Origin: an uncultured Desulfovibrio sp.
GTDB taxonomy: Bacteria > Desulfobacterota > Desulfovibrionia > Desulfovibrionales > Desulfovibrionaceae
DNA length: 6,267 nt
Direction: 5' to 3'
NCBI GenBank assembly: GCA_900550745.1
Contig: URTO01000121.1
Coordinates: 1 to 6,267 of the forward strand
Below are positions 1 to 5,611 of this stretch, piece by piece (positions within the stretch are counted from its first letter, which is position 1; every line of letters starts with the position of its first letter). The notes beneath the pieces were generated by a model. That model made no database searches. It saw only the letters and a program-made list of their open reading frames with translations, and was not told the origin of the DNA. The translations under genes were made by a program, and so were the position numbers.

Positions 1-55
1 TTGGAGGGGGGAGGGAGAAGCCTTTCTTCAGAAAGGTTCTCCCTCCCCCCTCCAA
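1..55 (-). terminator. Long hairpin after infB, probable intrinsic terminator (repeat copy 1)
   Basis: Positions 1-27 pair with 30-55 to give 26 base pairs with one bulged base (G20) and a very small loop. The outer stem is almost pure G on one side and C on the other. It begins 22 nt past the infB stop in the direction of infB transcription. That position and stability fit a rho-independent terminator, but the U-tract that should follow on the minus strand would lie before position 1 and cannot be seen. On the plus strand no T-run follows, so it should serve the minus-strand transcript. Together with the flanking 56-59 it is repeated at 6222-6267 with one mismatch, so it belongs to a dispersed family. 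Confidence 0.75.
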
Positions 56-76
56 TTCATCTATTCCACACCACCA

Positions 77-3000
77 CTACAGCGTAGCGGCTTCTTCGAC
101 CATTTCAAAGGCTTCGATAACGTCGCCGACCTTGATGTCGTTGAAGTTTTCGAGGCTGATGCCGCACTCGTAGCCTTTGAGGACTTCGCGGACGTCGTCC
201 TTGAAGCGGCGGAGCGAGGCAATCCTGCCGTTGTGCACGACCACGCCGTCGCGGAGCAGGCGGATGCTGGCGCTGCGGGTGAGCTTGCCGTCGACGACAT
301 GGCTGCCCGCGATGGAGCCGACCTTGGGCACGGAGAAGACTTCGCGCACTTCGGCCTGACCGAGGTACACCTCACGGCTGACGGGAGCGAGCAGGCCGGC
401 CATGGCGCTCTTGATCTCGTCCACGAGCTTGTAAATGATGTCGTAGAAACGGATGTCCACGCTTTCGTGTTCGGCCATTTCCTTGACCTTCGCCGTGGGA
501 CGCACGTTGAACCCGATGATGATGGCGTCGGAAGCCGAAGCCAGCAGGATGTCGGATTCCGTGATCGCGCCGGTGCCGCCGTGGATGATGTTGATGCGCA
601 CCTTTTCCGTGCTCTGCTTGTTGAGCGCATCCACGATGGCTTCGAGGGAGCCCTGTACGTCGGACTTGACGACGAGGTTGAGCACGAGCGCTTCCTGATC
701 GTCCGCCTTGCGGGACAGGAAGGTTTCGAGGGTTACACGGGACTGCTTGGCGAGTTCGCGTTCACGCAGCTTGACGGCGCGGCTTTCCGCAATGCGGCGG
801 GCCAGCTTTTCGTCCTCAAGGCAGATGAACTCCTCACCGGCTTCCGGCACGCCTTCAAAGCCCTGCACTTCCACAGGGATGGACGGCCCGGCCTCTTTGA
901 CCTTGCGGCCCTGGTCGTTGAACATGGCGCGCACGCGGCCGCTGAATACGCCGCACACGAAGGTGTCGCCCTGATGGAGCGTACCTTCCTGAATGAGTAC
1001 GGTCGCCACGGGGCCGCGGCCCTTGTCGAGCTTGGCTTCCACGATGTGCCCGCGGGCAGGCTTGTCCGGGTTGGCCTTGAGCTCAAGGATGTCGGCTTGG
1101 AGGGCCAGCATTTCAAGCATTTCGTCGAGGCCGTCGCGGGTCTTGGCGGAAACTTTGCAGACCACGGTATCCCCGCCCCATTCTTCGGGCACAAGGCCGA
1201 GGGAGGCGAGCTCCTGAAGCACACGGTCAGGGTTGGCCGTGGGCTTGTCCATCTTGTTGACCGCAACCATGATCGGCACGCCGGCGGCGCGGGAGTGGTT
1301 CACGGCTTCGCGGGTCTGTTCCATGACGCCGTCGTCGGCGGCGACGACCAGCACCACAAGGTCGGTCACCTGCGCGCCGCGGGCACGCATGGCGGTGAAC
1401 GCTTCGTGGCCGGGCGTATCAAGGAACACGATTTCGCCGCGCTTGGTCTTTACATGGTACGCGCCGATGTGCTGGGTGATGCCGCCCGCTTCGCCGCTGG
1501 TCACGTTGGTCTTGCGGATGGCGTCGAGCAGCGAGGTTTTGCCGTGGTCGACATGGCCCATGATGGTCACGACCGGAGGACGGCGCTTGAGCTGTTCAGG
1601 CAAGTCCTCAATGCGGTGTTCCGCCAGATACTGTTCCTCGGCGAAGCCCACCTTTTCCACTTCATAGCCGAATTCGGCGGCTACGACGGAGGCCGTGTCG
1701 ATGTCCAGTGCCTTGTTGATGGTCGCCATGATGCCGAGGTTGAACAGCACCTTAATGATTTCATTGGACTTCAGGCCCATCTGGTGAGCCATGTCCGCCA
1801 CACGGATGGCTTCTTCGACGCGGATCTTGCGCTTGGCGGCCTTGATGGGCTGCGTAGCCTGAGACACGGGGCGGCTGGTATTCTTGGGCCGTCTGCGTCC
1901 GCCTCTGCGCGGCATATCATCCATATCCTCGTCGCGGCGGCGCCCGGCGCCCATTGAATCCTGAAAATCAATAGTGCGGCGGCTCTTGTTGTTGCGCTTC
2001 TTTTTGCTCTGGCCTTCCCGATCCGGGAGCGGCCCGCCGGGCGCGGCACCGGGAGCGAAGCCTCCGGGGGCTCCCCCACCGGCAGAGCGCTGGCCCTGAT
2101 AGCCGGTACGGGCCGGGCGGTTGTCGTCGCGTCCCTGTCCGGGGCGTCCATCACGCGACTGTCCGGGACGTCCGTCCCGTGCCTGCCCATCGCGTCCGGC
2201 GCCGCGGCTGTCTCGCCCGTCGGATGAGGCGGCCTGCTGCGTGCGGGCGGCGGCTACGGCTGCGGGATCGGGGCGGGAAATGACACGAACCTGCGGCGTG
2301 GCCGGTTCCTGGGGACGGCGCGGCTTGCGGCGGTCGCGGCGCTCGTCGTCTTCGCCTTCGGAGGAAGAGGAGGCATTGGAGCGGTTGCCTTCGGAAACCG
2401 GAGGCAGCAGCGAAGGCGCGGAAGAGCCTTCTGGCCGCGCGGAGGCGGCGGGCTGCGCCTTGCGGGGCTTTTCGGCTTCTTCAGCTTTCTTGGCTGCGGC
2501 AGCGGCGGCTTCGGCGGCAGCTTTCGCGGCAGCGGCTGCTGCTTCGGCGGCGGCCTTTGCAGCGGCCTCCTCGGCGGCTTTGGCAGCGGCGATGTCCTGA
2601 GGACGGCTGATCACCTTGGCGGCCGGGGTGGCTTCACGCAGCCCGGAACGCTTTTTCTGCCGGTTGTCGCGCGGCTGGCGCGGCTTCTGCTCGTCGGCCT
2701 TGTCCGCTTCGGCAGCCGGAGCGGGCTTTTCCCCGGCGGCTTCCTTCACAGGTTCCTGCACGGAAACTTTCGGAGCGGCCGGCGCTGCGGGCTCCGCAGC
2801 CGGGGCCGGCGCGGCGGCCTGTGCCTCGGATGCGCCGGGCACGCTGACGATGCGGGCCGTGGGCGTCTGGCTTTCACGCGGGGCCCTGCGTTCCGCGCGG
2901 GGCGCCTCTTCGCCTTCAGCCGCGGCGTCCTCGGCGGACTTGCTGCGGCGGCGGACAATGACGCCGGACTGCACTTCGCGGCGGCCGCCCTGTTCGGATG

Positions 3001-3169
3001 CGGCGGAGTCTTTCAAATGGTTCTTCACGCGCTCGATGTCCTCCGCAGCAATGCTGCTGGAAGTGCTTTTCGCCGGAATATCCAGCTCACGCAACGCCTG
3101 CAAAAGATTCTTGGTCGGTACGCCAAGCTCCGTCGCAAGGTCTTTCACCTTGGTCTTGTCTTCAGTCAT
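77..3169 (-). CDS. infB: Translation initiation factor IF-2
   Basis: GTPase that brings initiator fMet-tRNA to the 30S subunit and promotes 50S joining; cytoplasmic. The 1030-residue product starts with an IF2 N-terminal helical module (about 1-52). A long low-complexity linker follows (about 55-445, rich in Ala, Pro, Arg, Gly). It includes an Ala/Lys/Glu stretch likely to form one long helix (194-238) and RDGRPGQ repeats (331-345). A second IF2_N module lies at about 450-508. The G domain shows G1 GHVDHGKT (538-545), switch I GGITQHIGA (562-570), G3 DTPGHEAF (584-591), G4 NKMD (638-641) and G5 SAK (674-676). Domains II, III (VVKSDVQGSLEAI, from 833) and the C-terminal tRNA-binding domain are complete, and the end resembles other IF2s. 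The ATG is supported by AAGGGAG 8 nt upstream and lies 3 nt after the rnpM stop. It is longer than the roughly 890 residues of E. coli IF2, all of the excess being linker. Last gene of the operon visible here. Confidence 0.98.
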   Translation of the reverse strand: MTEDKTKVKDLATELGVPTKNLLQALRELDIPAKSTSSSIAAEDIERVKNHLKDSAASEQGGRREVQSGVIVRRRSKSAEDAAAEGEEAPRAERRAPRESQTPTARIVSVPGASEAQAAAPAPAAEPAAPAAPKVSVQEPVKEAAGEKPAPAAEADKADEQKPRQPRDNRQKKRSGLREATPAAKVISRPQDIAAAKAAEEAAAKAAAEAAAAAAKAAAEAAAAAAKKAEEAEKPRKAQPAASARPEGSSAPSLLPPVSEGNRSNASSSSEGEDDERRDRRKPRRPQEPATPQVRVISRPDPAAVAAARTQQAASSDGRDSRGAGRDGQARDGRPGQSRDGRPGQGRDDNRPARTGYQGQRSAGGGAPGGFAPGAAPGGPLPDREGQSKKKRNNKSRRTIDFQDSMGAGRRRDEDMDDMPRRGGRRRPKNTSRPVSQATQPIKAAKRKIRVEEAIRVADMAHQMGLKSNEIIKVLFNLGIMATINKALDIDTASVVAAEFGYEVEKVGFAEEQYLAEHRIEDLPEQLKRRPPVVTIMGHVDHGKTSLLDAIRKTNVTSGEAGGITQHIGAYHVKTKRGEIVFLDTPGHEAFTAMRARGAQVTDLVVLVVAADDGVMEQTREAVNHSRAAGVPIMVAVNKMDKPTANPDRVLQELASLGLVPEEWGGDTVVCKVSAKTRDGLDEMLEMLALQADILELKANPDKPARGHIVEAKLDKGRGPVATVLIQEGTLHQGDTFVCGVFSGRVRAMFNDQGRKVKEAGPSIPVEVQGFEGVPEAGEEFICLEDEKLARRIAESRAVKLRERELAKQSRVTLETFLSRKADDQEALVLNLVVKSDVQGSLEAIVDALNKQSTEKVRINIIHGGTGAITESDILLASASDAIIIGFNVRPTAKVKEMAEHESVDIRFYDIIYKLVDEIKSAMAGLLAPVSREVYLGQAEVREVFSVPKVGSIAGSHVVDGKLTRSASIRLLRDGVVVHNGRIASLRRFKDDVREVLKGYECGISLENFNDIKVGDVIEAFEMVEEAATL

Positions 3170-3172
3170 GCA

Positions 3173-3394
3173 CTAATCTCCCTTACGCTTCCGCCCGCCT
3201 GTGCGGAACCGCCGGAATTTTTCCCGGCAGGCCGTTTCCGAGCATACATACCAGCCGCGTCCGGGCTGGGTTTGGCTCTCATCGACCAGAAATTCCCCCC
3301 CCTGCGGGGACAGAACGTGGCGCACGAGCTCCTGTTTGGGCATGCGCCTTCTGCATATGGCGCACATCCGGGTGGGCACATGCCCCCGGTCCAT
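3173..3394 (-). CDS. rnpM: RnpM/YlxR family RNA-binding protein
   Basis: Small basic protein of the YlxR (DUF448) family, usually found between nusA and infB. In Bacillus subtilis the family member has been reported to bind RNase P RNA (hence RnpM) and has also been described as nucleoid-associated; its role in this lineage is inferred. With the ATG at 3394 it has 73 residues. The family signature is visible: RMCAIC near the N-terminus (C11, C14), then PKQELVR, then GRGWYVC (45-51) and C56, ending in an Arg/Lys-rich tail. The frame is open up to 3445, but those starts would overlap nusA by about 50 nt. The 3394 ATG lies one base after the nusA TAG, has GGGGAAGG about 8 nt upstream, and begins where family members normally begin. 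Confidence 0.9.
   Translation of the reverse strand: MDRGHVPTRMCAICRRRMPKQELVRHVLSPQGGEFLVDESQTQPGRGWYVCSETACREKFRRFRTGGRKRKGD
3178..3184 (-). promoter_or_regulatory. Ribosome binding site of infB
   Basis: AAGGGAG on the minus strand, 8 nt before the infB ATG. It lies within the last codons of rnpM, so infB translation is probably coupled to rnpM. It fixes the infB start at 3169. Confidence 0.8.
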
Positions 3395-3395
3395 G

Positions 3396-4700
3396 CTATT
3401 CGCCTTCCCCGGCCGCCGTTTCGTCGGCCTTGTCCGCATCGGCATCGGCCTTGTCGGCCGATTCGCCCACTACGGGAGAGAGGAAGTTGATAGCCGCACG
3501 CAAATCGCCGATACGGCTGTCCGAGAGGCTGAGCTTTTCGGACAGTTCTTCATCGGTCGCATCCTGGAGCTGTTCCAGCGTGGTGAATCCGGCGCTCACG
3601 AGGCTGTCCACGGAGACTTCGGCCACACTGGCGACCTGCTCAAGCCCGCGGCCGATGGCGTTGGTTTCGTTGTAGCGGGTTTCAGTGAAAATATCGATTT
3701 TCCAGCCAAGCAGCTTGGCGGCGAGCTTGACGTTCTGCCCCTTGCGGCCGATGGCGCTGGTGAGCTGATCGTCAGGCACGGTGACTTCGAGGAGGTTTTC
3801 GGCCTCATCGACCACAATGCGGGAAATCACGGCCGGAGCCAGCGCGTTGCGGGCATAGGTCGAAATTTCGGGGCTCCAGACCACGATGTCGATACGTTCG
3901 CCGTGGAGTTCCTGTACGATGTTCTGGATGCGGGAACCGCGCACGCCCACGCAGGCGCCCACGGGATCGACGTCGCGTTCACGGGAAAGCACGGCGACTT
4001 TGGCGCGGCTGCCCGGATCGCGGGCGACGCCCATGATCTGCACGGTGCCGTCGTCGACTTCCGGCACCTCGCGGCGGAAGAGGGCGGCGGTGTAGTCGCG
4101 GTGCGAACGCGAAATGACGATCTGCGGGCCGCGGCCTTCTTTCTTGACCTCGATGATCAGGGCTTGCACGCGATCGCCGCGCTTGTAATGCTCGCGGGGG
4201 ATCTGCTCTTCCTTGGGAAGGATGGCTTCCGTCCGGCCGAGGTTGATGATCCAGCCGCCCTTGTCGCGGCGCTGGATGATACCGCTGCAGATTTCGCCCA
4301 CGCGATCCTTGAACTCTTCATAGATGAGTTCCTGTTCGGCGTCGCGCATACGCTGGATGATCACCTGCTTGGCGGACTGGGCCGCGATGCGTCCGAGGTC
4401 GGTCACCTTGAGGGGAAAGCCGATTTCGTCGTCGATCTGCACGGAAGGATCGAGCTCGCGGGCCTTTTCGATGTCGATTTCGGTATCGGGATCGGCCACG
4501 TCGTCAACGACGATCTTGAACTGGTGGACTTGGATTTCCCCGGGGTCGTCGTTGTAGCTGACTTCGACGTCGATGTTCTCGCCGTACTTGCGGATAACGG
4601 AAGTGCGGACGGCGTCCTCAAGCGTATCCACGAGCATATCGCGATCGAGCCCTTTGTCTTTGCTGATCTGGTCGATGGCCTTTTTCAGTTCCAAATTCAT
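3396..4700 (-). CDS. nusA: Transcription termination/antitermination factor NusA
   Basis: RNA polymerase-binding protein that modulates pausing, intrinsic termination and antitermination. The 434-residue product shows the usual order: N-terminal RNAP-binding domain (about 1-125), S1 domain (about 130-198, with GEICSGIIQRR and GGWIINLGRTEAILP), KH1 (from about 205, with GACVGVRGSRIQNIVQEL at 248-265) and KH2 (with AIGRKGQNVKLAAKLLGW at 316-333). One helix-hairpin-helix-like repeat follows (about 352-408), then a short acidic tail with a DKADADADKADE repeat. E. coli NusA has 495 residues and two C-terminal repeats, so this form has one; NusA lacking the second repeat is common outside gammaproteobacteria. 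The ATG overlaps the rimP TGA (ATGA) and has GGAGG 6 nt upstream, so start and coupling are clear. Confidence 0.98.
   Translation of the reverse strand: MNLELKKAIDQISKDKGLDRDMLVDTLEDAVRTSVIRKYGENIDVEVSYNDDPGEIQVHQFKIVVDDVADPDTEIDIEKARELDPSVQIDDEIGFPLKVTDLGRIAAQSAKQVIIQRMRDAEQELIYEEFKDRVGEICSGIIQRRDKGGWIINLGRTEAILPKEEQIPREHYKRGDRVQALIIEVKKEGRGPQIVISRSHRDYTAALFRREVPEVDDGTVQIMGVARDPGSRAKVAVLSRERDVDPVGACVGVRGSRIQNIVQELHGERIDIVVWSPEISTYARNALAPAVISRIVVDEAENLLEVTVPDDQLTSAIGRKGQNVKLAAKLLGWKIDIFTETRYNETNAIGRGLEQVASVAEVSVDSLVSAGFTTLEQLQDATDEELSEKLSLSDSRIGDLRAAINFLSPVVGESADKADADADKADETAAGEGE
3403..3410 (-). promoter_or_regulatory. Ribosome binding site deciding the rnpM start
   Basis: GGGGAAGG on the minus strand, inside the last codons of nusA, 8 nt before the ATG at 3394. 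It favours the 73-residue RnpM over longer in-frame starts at 3439 or 3445. Confidence 0.65.
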
Positions 4701-5317
4701 GCAGCGCCTCCGCGTGTACCCTTGGAATCTTTGGAGTCTTTCTTGCCGCCGGGCTTCTTGCCCGGTTCGGGGAAGTGGTGGACGAGGGTCGCCTTGCGCA
4801 CAAAAGGCCAGGCGATGGTGACTTCTTCAGGCTCTTCGGCCTTCCGGCGGGTGTCGGGCAGGCTGAGCGTGAATTCCTCGTCGGCGACGGCAACGAGGGC
4901 TCCGAAAAATTTCTTGCGCCCCGGCCACGTGTCGAGCGGTGCCGCAAGCACGACTTCCAGCTCGCGCCCTACGTAATTTCTCAACTGGTCGATTTTGAAG
5001 AAGGGGCGCTGGAGCCCCGGAGAGGAAATTTCGAGCGTCCAGTTGGTGGCGAAAGGGTCTTCCACATCGAGGGCGAGGCCCGCGAGCCGCGACAGTTCCG
5101 CGCACTGATCGATGGTGACGCCCTGCGGGAGCAGCCCCGCTTCGCCGGAGGCCCCATCGGAAGGGGCGGGTTCGGCGCCGGGAAGGACGTCGACATAGAT
5201 CCGGGCGATGGGGCGGGCGGCGCCGCCCAGCTCAACGCCCCAGACAGCCAGCCCAAGGGAGGCCGCCAGAGGGGTGACCAGTTCGGTGATGAATTCGATT
5301 CTATCGGGATGACTCAT
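4697..5317 (-). CDS. rimP: Ribosome maturation factor RimP
   Basis: Assembly factor for the 30S ribosomal subunit, normally encoded just before nusA. From the ATG at 5317 the product has 206 residues. The N-terminal alpha/beta domain includes GLAVWGVEL and ARIYVDVLPG, then VTIDQCAELSRLAGLALDVEDPF and the hallmark LEISSPGLQRPF (95-106). The C-terminal SH3-like domain ends in RKATLVHHF (174-182), matching the end of E. coli RimP (about 150 residues). The extra length comes from an inserted segment of about 20 residues (about 46-65, Ala/Pro/Gly/Ser-rich) and a Lys/Gly-rich tail (about 185-206). The frame stays open to 5503, but that extension crosses the predicted promoter and leader and has no family similarity. 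GGAG lies 13 nt before the chosen ATG, which is a long spacing, so the start is probable rather than certain. Confidence 0.95.
   Translation of the reverse strand: MSHPDRIEFITELVTPLAASLGLAVWGVELGGAARPIARIYVDVLPGAEPAPSDGASGEAGLLPQGVTIDQCAELSRLAGLALDVEDPFATNWTLEISSPGLQRPFFKIDQLRNYVGRELEVVLAAPLDTWPGRKKFFGALVAVADEEFTLSLPDTRRKAEEPEEVTIAWPFVRKATLVHHFPEPGKKPGGKKDSKDSKGTRGGAA
4707..4711 (-). promoter_or_regulatory. Ribosome binding site of nusA
   Basis: GGAGG on the minus strand, 6 nt before the nusA ATG and inside the end of rimP. With the ATGA stop/start overlap it indicates translational coupling of rimP and nusA. Confidence 0.85.
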
Positions 5318-5330
5318 GCGTCTTGATGTT

Positions 5331-5334
5331 CTCC
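5331..5334 (-). promoter_or_regulatory. Possible ribosome binding site of rimP
   Basis: GGAG on the minus strand with a 13-nt gap to the ATG at 5317. The gap is longer than usual, and a hairpin (5340-5366) ends 5 nt upstream of it. Weak spacing next to a structured leader would be compatible with controlled translation, but this is inference. Confidence 0.45.
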
Positions 5335-5373
5335 GTATTGCCCCGTTCTCAGGGAGAAAAAGGGGCTCGGCAT

Positions 5374-5402
5374 AAAAAAAGGGGGCCGTCTCAGGCCACC
5401 CC
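5374..5402 (-). terminator. Intrinsic terminator-like hairpin in the rimP leader (candidate attenuator)
   Basis: On the minus strand GGGGTGGCC (5402-5394), loop TGAGAC, then GGCCCCC (5387-5381) and seven T (5380-5374). Pairs are C5394-G5387 to G5397-C5384, a bulged T5398, then G5399-C5383 to G5401-C5381. A GC stem directly followed by a U-run is the classical rho-independent form. It lies between the predicted rimP promoter and the rimP start, so transcripts would either stop at about 90 nt or read through into the operon. Confidence 0.6.
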
Positions 5403-5436
5403 AGTAGGGCCGCTCTGCCGCGGCCAGACAGGATGA

Positions 5437-5460
5437 GAAGAAAAAGTCGCCTTTTTCTTC
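5437..5460 (-). other. Perfect stem-loop with GNRA tetraloop in the rimP leader
   Basis: Minus-strand arms GAAGAAAAAG and CTTTTTCTTC pair over 10 bp around GCGA, a GNRA-class loop when read in the rimP direction. On the opposite strand the loop would be TCGC, which is not GNRA, so the structure looks designed for the rimP transcript. It sits only about 4 nt from the predicted transcription start, where a 5' stem could protect the RNA from decay or bind a protein. Confidence 0.6.
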
Positions 5461-5470
5461 CGCAGGAATC

Positions 5471-5499
5471 CAAATAGCCCCTCTTTTTTCCGCTGTCAA
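5471..5499 (-). promoter_or_regulatory. Predicted sigma-70 promoter of the rimP operon
   Basis: On the minus strand a perfect -35 TTGACA (5499-5494), a 17-nt spacer, and a weak -10 TATTTG (5476-5471, three of six consensus bases). The predicted start is near 5464. It overlaps the upstream extension of the rimP frame, supporting the later ATG at 5317. Confidence 0.5.
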
Positions 5500-5511
5500 G
5501 CAAAATCGGTA

Positions 5512-5554
5512 TTTATCCTTGCGCACCGGGGATTTTGGATGCTTTATCCTTGCG
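5512..5554. repeat. Pair of exact 12-bp direct repeats in the divergent promoter region
   Basis: TTTATCCTTGCG occurs at 5512-5523 and again at 5543-5554, 31 bp apart start to start, close to three helical turns. The second copy overlaps the putative -35 of the DJ-1/PfpI gene. The layout resembles paired operator sites on one face of the DNA, but no regulator is encoded in the window and I do not recognise the motif. Confidence 0.5.
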
Positions 5555-5579
5555 TGTTCGCGTATCCCCGATGTAGAAT
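5550..5579 (+). promoter_or_regulatory. Putative promoter of the DJ-1/PfpI gene
   Basis: TTGCGT (5550-5555) and TAGAAT (5574-5579), 18 nt apart, each with partial fit to sigma-70 consensus. The expected start near 5586 leaves a leader of about 26 nt. It overlaps the 12-bp repeat, so it may be regulated. Confidence 0.45.
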
Positions 5580-5597
5580 CGGTTATAAACCCGAATC

Positions 5598-5603
5598 AAG
5601 GAG
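5598..5603 (+). promoter_or_regulatory. Ribosome binding site of the DJ-1/PfpI gene
   Basis: AAGGAG with 8 nt to the ATG at 5612. It decides this start over an in-frame TTG at 5519, which would lie upstream of the putative promoter's -10 and has no family similarity. Confidence 0.85.
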
Positions 5604-5611
5604 CAAGCGAT

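Larger units (their letters stand above)
5318..5464 (-). promoter_or_regulatory. Structured 5' leader of the rimP-nusA-rnpM-infB operon
   Basis: About 147 nt between the predicted transcription start (near 5464) and the rimP ATG. In transcript order it holds four hairpins. H1 (5460-5437) is a perfect 10-bp A/U-rich stem with a GCGA loop. H2 (5425-5408) is a 6-bp GC stem. H3 (5402-5381) is a bulged GC stem followed by seven U. H4 (5366-5340) has two 5-bp stems with an internal loop. H2 and H3 each carry GGCC in both arms, so pairing between the H2 3' arm and the H3 5' arm is a possible alternative to H3. I do not recognise a known riboswitch or ribosomal-protein leader motif. Confidence 0.55.

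Noticed and set aside
233..1957. 574-codon open frame on the plus strand opposite infB
   Set aside because: Antisense shadow of infB's GC-rich codons; no recognisable domain, and the infB frame is fully conserved.
3396..3465. Tandem GA/AD/KAD repeat at the nusA 3' end as a separate regulatory repeat
   Set aside because: Explained by the acidic DKADADADKADE tail of NusA; no sign of another function beyond hosting the rnpM ribosome binding site.
3201..4976. 591-codon open frame on the plus strand across rnpM, nusA and rimP
   Set aside because: It runs antisense to three clearly conserved genes, and its composition is that expected of a shadow frame.
5350..5373. Seven-codon ORF (ATG to TGA) just after the leader U-tract, as a leader peptide
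   Set aside because: No ribosome binding site; it starts right after the U-run of the terminator-like hairpin. Most likely chance.
5318..5503. Longer rimP with a 62-residue N-terminal extension
   Set aside because: The extension covers the promoter and the hairpin-rich leader, and RimP proteins begin near the ATG at 5317.
5504..5583. AATCGGT occurring at 5504-5510 and 5577-5583
   Set aside because: A 7-bp match in about 300 bp is expected by chance; unlike the 12-bp repeat it does not stand out.
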